Shown: positions 24,427-33,766 of the stretch, one piece after another
Numbering within the stretch: position 1 is the first letter of the stretch
How the letters are laid out: each line of letters begins with the position of its first letter
Origin: Planctomycetota bacterium
Lineage (GTDB): Bacteria; Planctomycetota; B15-G4; SIAN01
Direction: 5' to 3'
NCBI GenBank assembly: GCA_016795285.1
Contig: JAEUIC010000030.1
Span: 111,112-148,434, forward strand
Length of the DNA stretch: 37,323 nt
Position numbers and translations under genes: made by a program
Notes under the pieces: generated by a model
What the model was told of the DNA's origin: nothing
The model's input: only the letters and a program-made list of their open reading frames with translations
Database searches by the model: none

Positions 24427-24470
24427 GCGGCAGCGAGCGCGGCAGTGAGCGGCGCGGCGCGCGCTGCCGC
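24427..24470. terminator. GC-rich hairpin between convergent genes
   Basis: GCGGCAGCG (24427-24435) pairs perfectly with CGCTGCCGC (24462-24470). It lies between the CAP gene stop (24424) and the membrane-protein stop (24476). It has no T-run and is probably a bidirectional transcript-end structure. Confidence 0.4.
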
Positions 24471-24475
24471 CGCGG

Positions 24476-24949
24476 TCACGGCACGCTCGGTCCGAAGTCG
24501 AGCTGCGGGAAGAGCCAGCCGAGCAATCCGGCGAGCGCCAGCGCCAGCGCCAGCAGCGCGAAGCGCGGCAGCACCGCGTGGTCGGAGCGGCCGGCGACGC
24601 GGCGCACCGCGAGGTAGCCGATGCCGAGCGCCGCGACCAGCGCCGGCTCGCCGAGCGAGTTGGCGAGCCCCTTCATCGCCGGATCTTCCGGTCCGAGGAT
24701 GAAGCCGAACCACCAGACGAGCGGCAGCGCGAGCAGCAGCCATGCCTCGCCGGGCGCCCACGAGCGCGTGCCGTGCGTCGCCACCTCGCCGCCACCGCCA
24801 TTCGCCTCCGCCGCGCGCAACTGCAGCGTGCGCATGCGCAGCGCCGCGAGTCCGCCGGCGAGCCCGAGTCCATGCACGATCACTGCCGTCAGCAGCAGCG
24901 GCGCCCCCGTGGCGAGCCGTTCGAGCGACGTGAGCTTCTCGAAGACCAC
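24476..24949 (-). CDS. Small integral membrane protein after the DUF1501 gene
   Basis: A 157-residue protein with about four hydrophobic segments (about 16-37, 71-90, 104-119 and 129-150) and a Gly-rich charged loop between the first two. I do not recognise a family. The GTG at 24949 is chosen because GGAGG lies just upstream and the frame then begins with VFEKLTSLERLATG. It starts 26 nt after the stop of the DUF1501 gene and is probably the last gene of that operon. The C-terminal wording (GLLGWLFPQLDFGPSVP) is distinctive and could be used for homologue searches. Confidence 0.7.
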   Translation of the reverse strand: MVFEKLTSLERLATGAPLLLTAVIVHGLGLAGGLAALRMRTLQLRAAEANGGGGEVATHGTRSWAPGEAWLLLALPLVWWFGFILGPEDPAMKGLANSLGEPALVAALGIGYLAVRRVAGRSDHAVLPRFALLALALALAGLLGWLFPQLDFGPSVP

Positions 24950-24975
24950 TACCCCCTCCTCCCAGTGCCGTCCGC

Positions 24976-26472
24976 TCAGGAGAGCAGCGCGCGCACCACC
25001 TCGCCGTGGACGTCGGTCAGCCGGAAATCGCGCCCCTGGTGGAACCAGGTCAGCTTCGTGTGGTCGAGCCCGAGGCAGTGCAGGATCGTCGCGTTCAGAT
25101 CGTGCACGTGGACCGGGTCGCGGACGATGTTGTACGAGAAGTCGTCCGTCTCGCCATGGGTGAGTCCCCCGCGCACTCCGCCGCCCGCCATCCAGACGGT
25201 GAAGCAGCGCGGGTGGTGGTCGCGCCCGTACTGCTCGCGTGAGAGGGCGCCCTGGCAGTAGACGGTGCGGCCGAACTCGCCGCCCCAGACCACCAGCGTC
25301 TCGTCGAGCAGCCCGCGCTGCTCCAAGTCCTCGATCAGGCCGGCGGCGGCGCGATCCATGTCGCCGCACATGAGCGGCAGGTCGCGGGTGAGGTCGCCGT
25401 GGTGGTCCCAGTCGCGCAGGAACACCTCGACGAAGCGCACGCCGCGCTCGGCGAGGCGGCGGGCGAGGAGGCAGTTGGCCGCGAAGGTGCCGGGGCGCGC
25501 GACGTCGGGACCGTAGAGGGCGCGCACCGACTCGGGCTCGTCCGCGAGGTCGGTGAGCTCGGGCACCGACGTCTGCATGCGGAAGGCCATCTCGTACTGC
25601 GCGATGCGCGCGTCGACCTCGGGGTCGCCGGTCGCCGCGCGCTGCTGCTCGTTCAGCGCCGCCACGTCGTCGAGCATGCGGCGGCGCGCCGCGGCGTCGA
25701 TGCCGGGCGGGTTCGAGAGGTAGAGGACCGGATCGCCTTGGGCGCGCAACGCCACGCCCTGGTGGCGGCTCGGCAGGAAGCCGGCGCCCCAGAGTCGCGA
25801 GAAGAGCGCCTGCGCGTCGCGCTTGCCCGACCAGCTCGAGTGGAGCACCACGTAGTTCGGGAGGTTCGCGTTGGGGCTGCCGAGCCCGTAGCTCAACCAC
25901 GCGCCCATCGACGGCCGACCGGGCAGCTCCGAGCCGGTGTGGAGGAAGGTGATGCCGGGGTCGTGGTTGATCGCCTCGGTGTGGAGGCTCTTCACCACGC
26001 AGAGGCGATCGGCGACGCGCGCGAGGTTCGGCAGCAGTTCCGACATCCAGGTGCCGGAGGCGCCGTGCTGCGCGAAGGCGTAGCGGGTCGGCGCGACCGG
26101 GAAGCGCGCTTGTCCCGAGGTCATGGTGGTGAAGCGCTGCCCTTGGCGGATCGAGTCGGGCAGCTCCTGGTCGAAGCGGTCGGCGAGCCCCGGCTTCCAG
26201 TCGAACAGGTCGAGCTGCGAGGGCGCGCCCGACATGAAGAGCCAGATCACCCGCTTCGCGGTCGGCGCGAAGTGAGGGGCGCCGTGCAGCAGGCCGAGGT
26301 CGGGCGTCGGCGCGCCGGCGTCGAGCGAGCCGCCGCTGCCCGCGGCGCCGTCGGCCGCGAAGAGGCGCGGCGCGAGCAGCGAGGCGAGCGCGGCGCTGCC
26401 AAGACGCGTCGCCGTGCGGCCGAGCAGCGCGCGGCGGGTGAGGAGGTGGCGGCGTTCCTGCAGCGGATCCAT
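24976..26472 (-). CDS. DUF1501 family protein with Tat-type signal
   Basis: A 498-residue protein of the DUF1501 (sulfatase-like fold) family that is abundant in Planctomycetota. The N-terminus has a twin-arginine motif (TRRALLG, R13-R14) and a hydrophobic segment, so export by Tat is likely. Family motifs are FMSGAPSQLDLFDWKP, SLHTEAINHDPGITFLHTG, RPSMGAWLSYGLGS, WDHHGDL, VVWGGEFGRTVY, GRDHHPRCFTVWMAGGGVRGG and DLNATILHCLGLDH. The biochemical function of the family is not established; it is nearly always encoded next to a DUF1549/DUF1553 partner, as here. The start has GGGAG upstream, and 32 nt separate it from the partner gene. Confidence 0.92.
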   Translation of the reverse strand: MDPLQERRHLLTRRALLGRTATRLGSAALASLLAPRLFAADGAAGSGGSLDAGAPTPDLGLLHGAPHFAPTAKRVIWLFMSGAPSQLDLFDWKPGLADRFDQELPDSIRQGQRFTTMTSGQARFPVAPTRYAFAQHGASGTWMSELLPNLARVADRLCVVKSLHTEAINHDPGITFLHTGSELPGRPSMGAWLSYGLGSPNANLPNYVVLHSSWSGKRDAQALFSRLWGAGFLPSRHQGVALRAQGDPVLYLSNPPGIDAAARRRMLDDVAALNEQQRAATGDPEVDARIAQYEMAFRMQTSVPELTDLADEPESVRALYGPDVARPGTFAANCLLARRLAERGVRFVEVFLRDWDHHGDLTRDLPLMCGDMDRAAAGLIEDLEQRGLLDETLVVWGGEFGRTVYCQGALSREQYGRDHHPRCFTVWMAGGGVRGGLTHGETDDFSYNIVRDPVHVHDLNATILHCLGLDHTKLTWFHQGRDFRLTDVHGEVVRALLS

Positions 26473-26504
26473 CGAGCGCTCCCGAGCGGCGGCCGGTCGT
26501 TCCC

Positions 26505-29500
26505 TCACTCGCGCGTCACGAACTCGTCGAGGTTGATCAGCGTGCTGGACAGCAGCGTCCACGCGGCGAGCTCGGCCGGCGGCGCGCTCGCGTCGAGCGG
26601 CGCCTCGCCCTGCGCCAGCAGCAGCGCGGCGCGCTCCGGCTCGGCGGCGAAGTTCGCCTGTTCGCGCGCGACGGCGGCCAGCGCGCGCTCGAGTTCCGCC
26701 GGCCGCGGGGCGCGACCGAGCACCAGCTGCCACGCGAGCCGCACGCGCGTCGCCGCGTCGCAGCCGCCTTCGCGGAGCAGCCGTTGCGCCAGCACGCGCG
26801 CCGCCTCGACGAACTGCACGTCGTTCAGCAGCACCAGCGCCTGCAGCGGCGTGTTGGTGCGCGCGCGCTGCACGGTGCAGCTCTCGCGGCTCGGCGCGTC
26901 GAAGGCGGCGAGGTTCGGCGGCGGCGAGGTGCGCTTCCAGAAGGTGTAGAGGCTCCGGCGCCACAGCGCGTCGCCGTGGTCCTGCACGAAGGTCGCGGTG
27001 TTGCTGGTCGGGTAGGCGATCACCTTCCAGAGGTCGCCCGGCTGGTAGGGCTTCACGCTGCGGCCGCCGACCTGCTCCACCAGGAGGCCGCTCGCCGCCA
27101 GCGCGCCGTCGCGGATCACCTCGGCGTCGAGGCGCAGCCGCGGCATGCGCGACAGCAGCCGCGCGTCGCGATCGAGCGCGAGCGACTCGGGCGTCACGCG
27201 CGACGACTGGCGGAAGGTCGCCGAGGTGACGAGCTGCCGATGGAGGCGGCGCAGGTCGAAGCCGTGGTCGAGGAGGTCGACCGCCAGCCAGTCGAGCAGC
27301 TCCGGGTGGCTCGGCGGCGAGCCCTGCGCGCCGAAGTCCTCGGCCGTCTTCACCAGCCCGCTGCCGAAGAGCTGCGCCCACACGCGGTTCACCACCACGC
27401 GCGCCGTGAGCGGATGGTCGCGGCGCACGAGCCAGCGCGCCAGCGCGAGGCGATCGCCCTTCTCGCCGTCGGCGAGGCGGCCGAGCGCGGCGGGCAGCGC
27501 GGGCGCGATCGGCTCGCCCTTCTGGTCGTACTGGCCGCGGCGCAGGAGGTAGGTCGGGCGCGGCGTCGCGAGCTCGGCGGCCACCATCGCGGACGGCAGC
27601 GCGGCGTCGAAGGCGGCGAGGTCGGCGGCGAGCGCGGCCCGGCGATCGTCGAGCGCGCGCCAGCTCGCGTCGTTCCGGCGGCGCAGCTCGCGCGCGACGC
27701 GCTCTTGCGCCGCCGCGTCGCGCCGGTCGGCCGGCAGCGCCAGCAGCGCATCGAGCTCGAGCGTGCGTGCGAGCGCCGCCGCATCGAACTCCGGCGCCTG
27801 CAGTGCCGCGTCGCCGCTCGCCGAGAGGCGCACGCGGCCGATCACGTGGCGCTCGAACTGCGACTCGTGGCGCAGCGTGACGCGCAGCCGATCGCCCGCT
27901 GCCAGCGCCAGCGGCTCCGCCAGCACGAAGAGCGCCTGGTGGCTCGAGAGCTGCGGCAGGATCGCCCAGCCGCTGCCGGTGTCGCCATCGAGCGCGAGCG
28001 ACGGCGGGAAGTTCTCCTGCTGGTGGTCGGCGACGGCGCGCGCGAAGGCGAGCGGCTCGGCGCGGCCGTCGGCGCCGACGCGCTCGGCGGCGAACCCGGT
28101 CAGCACGAAGTTGCCGTTCTCGAAGCGGCCCGGCCCGCCGCCCGGCAGGCTCGGATCGACGAGCGCTTCGAGGCGCAGCGCGGTGAGCGACGCCGGCAGC
28201 GCGAGCGCGGCCGCGTCGATCTCGAACCGCTCGACCTCGCGCGCCGGCGAGGGGCCGACCGCGAGCCACGAGCCGTCGGCCTGCCGCTCGCGGACGGTGG
28301 CGTGGTCGGCGGAGTGGCGGGCCACTGCGAGCGGCGCGAAGCGCTTCGCGGCCTCGTCGCGCGCCGCCGCCTCCCATGCGGGCAGCAGGCGCTCGAGATC
28401 GCCGCGCGGTGCCGCGGCCGCCGCCGTCGCCGCGTCGAGCGCGGCCGCCAACTTCGCGCGCGCCGCCGCCTCTTCCGCGCGCGGCGCCTTCATCGCCGGC
28501 TGCGGCAGGAGCGCGTTCTCGTCGGTGCCCTTCTCCGCGATGCCGTTCAGGAAGGCGAACAGGCCGTAGTAGTCGCGCTGCGAGAGCGGATCGAACTTGT
28601 GGTCGTGGCACTGCGCGCAGCCGACCGTGAGGCCGAGCCAGACCTGGCCCAACGTGTTGACGCGGTCGACCGCGTACTTGACGAGGTACTCCTCCTCGAT
28701 CAGCCCGCCCTCGCCGGTGGTCGGATTGCAGCGCAGGAACCCGGTGGCGAGGCGCTGCGCGTCGGTCGCGTCGGGCAGCAAGTCGCCGGCGAGCTGCTCC
28801 ACGGTGAACTGGTCGTACGGGAGGTTCCGCTCGAACGCTTCGATCACCCAGTCGCGCCAGCGCCAGAGCGCGCGCTCGTTGTCCAAGTGGTAGCCGTGCG
28901 TGTCGCCGTAGCGGGCGAGGTCGAGCCAGAGGCGCGCCTGATGCTCGGCGGCGCGCGTCGAGGCGAGCAGCACGTCGACCGCGCGCTCGTAGGCGTCGGG
29001 GCGCGCGTCGGCGAGGAAGGCCGCCTGCTCGCCCGGCGTCGGCGGCAGTCCGGTGAGCGCCAGCGAGGCGCGCCGCAGCAGCGTCTCGCGCGGCGCTTCG
29101 GGCGACGGCGACAGCTGCTGCGCTTCGAGGCGCGCCAGCACGAAGTGATCGAGCGGCGCGCGCGGCCACGCGGCGTCCTGCACGGCGGGCAGCGGCGCCT
29201 GCACCGGCGCGACGAAGCTCCAGTGGCGCCGGTACGCGCCGCCTTGTTCGATCCAGCGGCGCAGCGTCGCGCGCTGCGCATCGCCGAGCGGCTTGCCGAA
29301 CTTCTCGGGCGGCATGCGCTGCCGCGCGTCGTCGCTCTCGATGCGCGTGAGCAACTCGGAGAGGTCGGGCTCGCCGGCGACGACGGCGCGATTGCCCGAG
29401 CGCAGCAGCGCCGCGGCGCCGTCGGGCGTGTCGAGTCGCAGCCCCGCCTTGCGCGTCGCTTCGTCGGGGCCATGGCAGGCGAAGCAGTGGTTCGCGAGGA

Positions 29501-29660
29501 GCGGCTGCACGTCGCGCGCGAAGTCGATGCTCGTCTCGACGGGCGTCTCGCCGGGAAACGCGGCGGGAGTCGCGACGGGAATCAGCGCGGCGAGCGCGGC
29601 GCCGCGGACGAGGCGGTCGAGGTTGCTTCGCGCAGCGGTGGTTCGTGCGGCTCGCGTCAT
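26505..29660 (-). CDS. PSD1 (cytochrome c-like) / DUF1549 / DUF1553 protein
   Basis: A 1051-residue exported protein. After a signal-like N-terminus (about residues 15-34) comes the PSD1 cytochrome c-like domain, IDFARDVQPLLANHCFACHGPDEATRKAGLRLD, with a heme-c motif CFACH (C59-H63) and a later MPPEKFG. The DUF1549 region follows, with RRASLALTGLPPTP, RLWLDLARYGDTHGY and a second CxxCH, GCAQCHDHKFDPL (C348-H352). An insert of about 330 residues (a beta-rich segment with SFERFEID-type strands) separates it from DUF1553 (LARWLVRRDHPLTARVVVNRVW, LDWLAVDLLDHGFDLRRLHRQLV, RMPRLRLDAEVIRDGAL). It is characteristic of Planctomycetota and pairs with DUF1501. There is no Shine-Dalgarno sequence; TACGAT lies eight nt before the ATG. 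Confidence 0.93.
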   Translation of the reverse strand: MTRAARTTAARSNLDRLVRGAALAALIPVATPAAFPGETPVETSIDFARDVQPLLANHCFACHGPDEATRKAGLRLDTPDGAAALLRSGNRAVVAGEPDLSELLTRIESDDARQRMPPEKFGKPLGDAQRATLRRWIEQGGAYRRHWSFVAPVQAPLPAVQDAAWPRAPLDHFVLARLEAQQLSPSPEAPRETLLRRASLALTGLPPTPGEQAAFLADARPDAYERAVDVLLASTRAAEHQARLWLDLARYGDTHGYHLDNERALWRWRDWVIEAFERNLPYDQFTVEQLAGDLLPDATDAQRLATGFLRCNPTTGEGGLIEEEYLVKYAVDRVNTLGQVWLGLTVGCAQCHDHKFDPLSQRDYYGLFAFLNGIAEKGTDENALLPQPAMKAPRAEEAAARAKLAAALDAATAAAAAPRGDLERLLPAWEAAARDEAAKRFAPLAVARHSADHATVRERQADGSWLAVGPSPAREVERFEIDAAALALPASLTALRLEALVDPSLPGGGPGRFENGNFVLTGFAAERVGADGRAEPLAFARAVADHQQENFPPSLALDGDTGSGWAILPQLSSHQALFVLAEPLALAAGDRLRVTLRHESQFERHVIGRVRLSASGDAALQAPEFDAAALARTLELDALLALPADRRDAAAQERVARELRRRNDASWRALDDRRAALAADLAAFDAALPSAMVAAELATPRPTYLLRRGQYDQKGEPIAPALPAALGRLADGEKGDRLALARWLVRRDHPLTARVVVNRVWAQLFGSGLVKTAEDFGAQGSPPSHPELLDWLAVDLLDHGFDLRRLHRQLVTSATFRQSSRVTPESLALDRDARLLSRMPRLRLDAEVIRDGALAASGLLVEQVGGRSVKPYQPGDLWKVIAYPTSNTATFVQDHGDALWRRSLYTFWKRTSPPPNLAAFDAPSRESCTVQRARTNTPLQALVLLNDVQFVEAARVLAQRLLREGGCDAATRVRLAWQLVLGRAPRPAELERALAAVAREQANFAAEPERAALLLAQGEAPLDASAPPAELAAWTLLSSTLINLDEFVTRE

Positions 29661-29668
29661 GGGGCGCG

Positions 29669-29674
29669 ATCGTA
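29669..29674 (-). promoter_or_regulatory. Candidate -10 hexamer for a leaderless start
   Basis: Minus-strand TACGAT lies eight bases before the ATG at 29660, with no Shine-Dalgarno sequence between. The 12-mer TACGATCGCGCC here is identical to the sequence before the nhaR-like gene (36756 to 36745). Confidence 0.4.
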
Positions 29675-29854
29675 CGACGTGGCAGGCCGGTGACGTCTCG
29701 CCGCACCTCTTGGCGTCATGCGGCGCTCCTGCGCCTCGCAACGCGCGTTGGTACGCCCCTTGCCAATCCTCCGGCGTGCGCGGCGGGCCCCGACGGCCCG
29801 TGCCTTCTCCCCGATCGACGCGCGCAAACAACGTCGCGCCCGGAGTGCCCCTCC

Positions 29855-31819
29855 ATGCGACCGATGACGATTCCCGCTGCCCTCTGCTCGACCCTCTTCC
29901 TGCTGCCGCTGCCGCTCGCCATGGCGCATGGCGGCAAGTACGGCGGACCGACCGACACCGTGCCGCCGAACACCGGCCCGCAAGGCGGTGACACCACGCC
30001 CCCCGGCAGCCCGGCGCCCGGCACGACCATCCCGGGTGGACCGCCGACGGGCAATCGCGGCACCCCCACGACCGGCGGCGTGCCACCCGGGCCGTCCGCG
30101 GGCGGCATGCGCGGCGGTGGCAGCTACGGCCGCAAGGACCCGTCGAAGAGCGGCGCCTACGAGCAGTGGGAGTTCTGGTGGGAGGCGAACGACGACGCCT
30201 TCCTCGAGCTCAAGTCGCGCCTGCGCCAGCAGCGCACGACGTCGGTCACCACGCTCGGCTTCGGCCGCGGCGATCCCGGCGCGGCGGCGCTGACGCAGCG
30301 GATCAGCGGCGAGGATCGCGGCCGCATCCGCGCGGCGCTGCTCGTGGCGCTCGCGAGCGAGGAGGCCGATCTCGCCGACTCGGCGGCGATCGCGCTGGCG
30401 CGCATGTCGTCGCCGAACGACGCGGCGGTGGTCCTGCCCGCGCTCGAAGCGGTGCTCGGCCACGCGCAGAAGTCGGTGCGCGAGGCGGCGACGCTCGCGC
30501 TCGGCATCGTCGGCTCGAGCGATGCGCTGCCGGTGCTGCGCGAGCTGCTCCGCGACCTGCCGGCCGGCCGCGCTCGCACGGGCCGCGATGGCCCGGTCGA
30601 GCCGCTGGTGCGCGCCTTCGCGGCGGCGTCGATCGGGATGATCGGCGACGTCGCCGGCTTCGAGGACCTGCGCGCCGCGCTGGTCGACCCGCAGCTCGAC
30701 GCCGATCGCGACCTGCAGGCGACGGCGGTGCGCGCGCTCGGCCTGCTGCGCGGCGGCGCGGAGCGGGTGGTGCCGCTCCTCCAGCAGCTGCTCGACGATG
30801 CAAAGCTCGATCGCATCGTGCGCGCGCAGGTGCCGGTGGCGCTGGCGCAGCTCTCCGAGCAGGCGCGCGGCGCGATCGCGCGGGCCGCGTTGCCGGGCCT
30901 GGTGCAGCGGCTCCTCTCCGACAAGACCGACCTCGACCTGCTGCGCAGCTCTGCGGTGGCGCTCGGTCGGATGGCGACCTTCGATGACGCCGAGGCGCTC
31001 GAGGCGCTGCGTGCGGCGGCGCGCGGCCGCGACGAGCAGACGCGCCACTTCGCGGTGATGGCGCTGGCCGAGATCGGCCGGCGCGACGCCGATGGGGAGC
31101 GCCACGCGAAGGAGCACCGCGATCTCCAGCAGCTCCTGCTGCAGGAACTGACGCAACCGAAGCCGATCACCGGCGCGCCCTACGGTGCGCTCGGGCTCGC
31201 CGTCTGGTCGCGCAACCCGCAGGCGCCGCGCGAGCTGGTGGAGCAGGCGCAGGGGCATCTGCTCGACGAGCTGCGCGACGAGAAGAACCCGAACCACCGC
31301 GCGGCGATCGCGGTGTCGCTCGGCCTCGCCGACGCGAGGCAAGCGCGCGCGGAGCTGCTCGGGCTCTTCGTCGACGAGCGCAACCAGGTGCTGAAGAGCT
31401 ACGTGGCGATCGGCCTCGGCCTGATGGGGGCGACCGATGCGGCGGACCCGCTGCGCGCGGCGCTGGCGGCGAAGGGGCTCGATCCGACGCTGCGGTTGCA
31501 GATCGCTCGCGCGCTCGGCGTGCTCGGCGATCGGCAGGCGGTGCCGCTGCTGGTGGCGAACCTGCGCGAGGCGGACACCTTCGTCGAGGTGGGCTCGACG
31601 GTGCAGGCGCTCGGCTTGATCGGCGATCGCGCGGCGGTGGAGCCGTTGCTCGCGCTGGTCGGCGACGAGAAGCAGCACGCGCTGCGGCGCGGCTTCGCGG
31701 CGGTCGGGCTCGGCCTGCTCGCAGAGAGGACGGAGTTGCCATGGAACGCGATCTTCACGGTCGGCTCGAACTACCGGGCGAAGACTCCGGCGCTGGCCGA
31801 GATCTTCGACATCCTGTGA
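29855..31819 (+). CDS. Exported HEAT-repeat protein, paralogue 1 of 3
   Basis: A 654-residue protein. The signal peptide (MRPMTIPAALCSTLFLLPLPLAMA) would be cut before HGG, giving an N-terminal His. A Gly/Pro/Thr-rich linker of about 70 residues follows, then a conserved motif WEFWWEANDD (about 105-114), and then about 500 residues of HEAT repeats (blocks such as VREAATLALGIVG, VRAFAAASIGMIGD, LRLQIARALGVLGDRQAVPLL). A shared C-terminal motif ends ELPWNAIFTVGSNYRAKTPALAEIFDIL (in part). It is probably an extracellular or cell-surface scaffold for protein interaction; no enzymatic motif is seen. GGAG precedes the ATG at 29855 by nine nt. It is the first gene of a three-gene tandem. Confidence 0.85.
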   Translation: MRPMTIPAALCSTLFLLPLPLAMAHGGKYGGPTDTVPPNTGPQGGDTTPPGSPAPGTTIPGGPPTGNRGTPTTGGVPPGPSAGGMRGGGSYGRKDPSKSGAYEQWEFWWEANDDAFLELKSRLRQQRTTSVTTLGFGRGDPGAAALTQRISGEDRGRIRAALLVALASEEADLADSAAIALARMSSPNDAAVVLPALEAVLGHAQKSVREAATLALGIVGSSDALPVLRELLRDLPAGRARTGRDGPVEPLVRAFAAASIGMIGDVAGFEDLRAALVDPQLDADRDLQATAVRALGLLRGGAERVVPLLQQLLDDAKLDRIVRAQVPVALAQLSEQARGAIARAALPGLVQRLLSDKTDLDLLRSSAVALGRMATFDDAEALEALRAAARGRDEQTRHFAVMALAEIGRRDADGERHAKEHRDLQQLLLQELTQPKPITGAPYGALGLAVWSRNPQAPRELVEQAQGHLLDELRDEKNPNHRAAIAVSLGLADARQARAELLGLFVDERNQVLKSYVAIGLGLMGATDAADPLRAALAAKGLDPTLRLQIARALGVLGDRQAVPLLVANLREADTFVEVGSTVQALGLIGDRAAVEPLLALVGDEKQHALRRGFAAVGLGLLAERTELPWNAIFTVGSNYRAKTPALAEIFDIL

Positions 31820-33747
31820 GCGCGCGAGCGGCGCCGCGCGGCGCGCTGTGGCTGCTCGGCGCGGCGCTGCTCGTCCCGCATGGCGGCAATCCGCCGCCGC
31901 CCCCGCCGCCGGTCGATCCGGGACCGGCGGCGCGACGGCTGCACGACCTGACGTCGCCGCCGTTGCCGGGTCCGCGTGGTCCGGGCGGCGCGCCGTCGAC
32001 GCCGCCGCCCGGCGGCGCCAGCGCGGGCGGTGCGCGCGGCGGCGGCTACGGCGCGCGCCGCAACGGCGAGAGCGGCGACTTCGAGCGCTGGGAGTACTGG
32101 TGGGACGCCAACGATGACCTGCTGATGGCGTGGCGCGCCGAGCGGCGATCGGCGGCGCGCACCGACCTCGCGGTGCCCGGCTTCGGGCGAGCGGCGCCAT
32201 CGGCGGGCGCAGCGGCGACGCAGCCGCTCGATGCGGCCGATCGCGAGCGGGTGCGCGCGGCGCTGCTGGCGGCGCTCGCGTCCGACGAGGCGGAGATCGC
32301 CGATTCGGCGGCGCTCGCGCTGGCGCGCTGCACGCCGGTGAGCGACGCGGGCCAGGTGCTCGGCCCGCTGCTCGCCGCGTTGCGCCATCGCGCGGCGAGC
32401 GTGCGCGAAGCGGCGACGCTCGGACTCGGCATCGTCGGCCATCCGGGTGCGCTGCCGGTCCTGCAGGAGCTGCTCGGCGACACGCCGCGCGGCCGCGAGC
32501 GGGTCGGCGGCAGCGGTCCAGTGACCCCCTTCGTGCGCGCCTTCGCGGCGGCGGCGCTCGGACTGATCGGCGACGCCGCGGCGTTCGAGAGCCTCGCGGC
32601 GGCGCTGCAGCTCGAGGAGGGGCGTGGCGATCGCGACGTGCAGGCGCTGGCGATCCGTGCGCTCGGCCTGCTCGACGGCGCCGCGGAGCGGAGCGTGCCG
32701 CTGCTGCGCCGATTGCTCACGGAGGAGTCGCGGCTCGATCGCGTGGCGCGTGCGCAGGTGCCGCTGGCATTGGCGCAGCTCGCGGAGGGCGGCACGGGAG
32801 CGATGGCGCGCGGCACGTTGCCGGCGCTGGTCGCCTTGGTCGCGAGCGACGCGACCGAGCTGGAGCTGCGCCGTTCCTCGGCGATCGCGCTCGGCCGCAT
32901 GGCGCACCTCGACGAGCCGGAGGCGCTGGCCGCCTTGCGCGGCGCGGCGACGGCGCGCGACGCGCAGCTCGCCCACTTCGCGGTGATGGCGCTGGCTGCC
33001 GTCGCGCAACGCGGCGGCGACGGGTCGGCGACGACCGCGCTCGCAGGCGAGCTGCTCGACTTCCTGCGCGCGCAGCGCCTCACGCCGCGCGGTGCGCACG
33101 GCGCCTCCTACGCCGCGCTGGCGCAGGCGCTCTGGACGCGGCAGCCAGCCCCGTCGGCCGAGCGCGTCGCGGAGACGCGCGTGCAGTTGCTCGAGGCGCT
33201 GCGCGGCGAACGACAGCCGAGTCGCGTCGCCGCGCTCGCCCTCGCGCTCGGGCTCGCCGATGCGCAGGCGGCGCGCGCCGAGCTGGTGGCGCGCCTGCCC
33301 GACGAAGCGAATCCGGTGGTGCAGAGCTACCTCGCGCTCGCTCTGGGATTGCTGCGCGCGGAGGAGGCGGGCGAGCCGTTGCGCGTGCTCCTGCGCGATC
33401 CGCGACTCGGCGCGACCGGTCGACTGCAGGTCGCGCGCGCGCTCGGGCTGATCGGCGATCGGCGCGCGTTGCCGGCGCTGGTGGCGCAGCTGCATGCGGC
33501 CGAGACCTACGCCGAGGCGGGGGCGGCGACGCAGGCGCTCGGGCTGATCGGCGATCGCGGCGCGCTCGATCCGCTGCTCGAACTGGCGGCGGACGCGACG
33601 TTGCCGGCGGCGCGGCGCGGCTTCGCGGTGCAGGCGCTCGGGCTGCTGGCGGAGAAGAGCGCGCTGCCGTGGTCGACCGCCTTCAACCAAGGCTGCAACT
33701 ACCGAGCGCTGACCCCGGCGCTGGTCGAGCTCTACGACCTCTTCTAG
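31816..33747 (+). CDS. Exported HEAT-repeat protein, paralogue 2 of 3
   Basis: A 643-residue paralogue of its neighbours. The GTG start overlaps the stop of paralogue 1 (GTGA), so translation is coupled. The signal region is short (GALWLLGAALLVP) and weaker than in the other two, but it again ends just before HGG. A Pro-rich linker with seven consecutive prolines is followed by WEYWWDANDD (about 92-101), then the HEAT array (VREAATLGLGIVGHPGALPVL, VQALAIRALGLLDG, GRLQVARALGLIGDRRALPAL) and the C-terminal motif ALPWSTAFNQGCNY. Divergence from the neighbours is substantial at the protein level, so the triplication is old. Confidence 0.85.
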   Translation: MSARAAPRGALWLLGAALLVPHGGNPPPPPPPVDPGPAARRLHDLTSPPLPGPRGPGGAPSTPPPGGASAGGARGGGYGARRNGESGDFERWEYWWDANDDLLMAWRAERRSAARTDLAVPGFGRAAPSAGAAATQPLDAADRERVRAALLAALASDEAEIADSAALALARCTPVSDAGQVLGPLLAALRHRAASVREAATLGLGIVGHPGALPVLQELLGDTPRGRERVGGSGPVTPFVRAFAAAALGLIGDAAAFESLAAALQLEEGRGDRDVQALAIRALGLLDGAAERSVPLLRRLLTEESRLDRVARAQVPLALAQLAEGGTGAMARGTLPALVALVASDATELELRRSSAIALGRMAHLDEPEALAALRGAATARDAQLAHFAVMALAAVAQRGGDGSATTALAGELLDFLRAQRLTPRGAHGASYAALAQALWTRQPAPSAERVAETRVQLLEALRGERQPSRVAALALALGLADAQAARAELVARLPDEANPVVQSYLALALGLLRAEEAGEPLRVLLRDPRLGATGRLQVARALGLIGDRRALPALVAQLHAAETYAEAGAATQALGLIGDRGALDPLLELAADATLPAARRGFAVQALGLLAEKSALPWSTAFNQGCNYRALTPALVELYDLF

Positions 33748-33766
33748 AGCGGAGCGGGAGACTGCC

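Noticed and set aside
26784..29693. Long plus-strand frame (about 970 codons) opposite the DUF1553 gene
   Set aside because: The minus strand encodes PSD1, DUF1549 and DUF1553 motifs; the plus-strand product is low-complexity.
29784..29800. 6-bp GC hairpin upstream of HEAT paralogue 1
   Set aside because: Such short stems are expected by chance at this GC content, and it is not placed at a gene end or over a ribosome-binding site.
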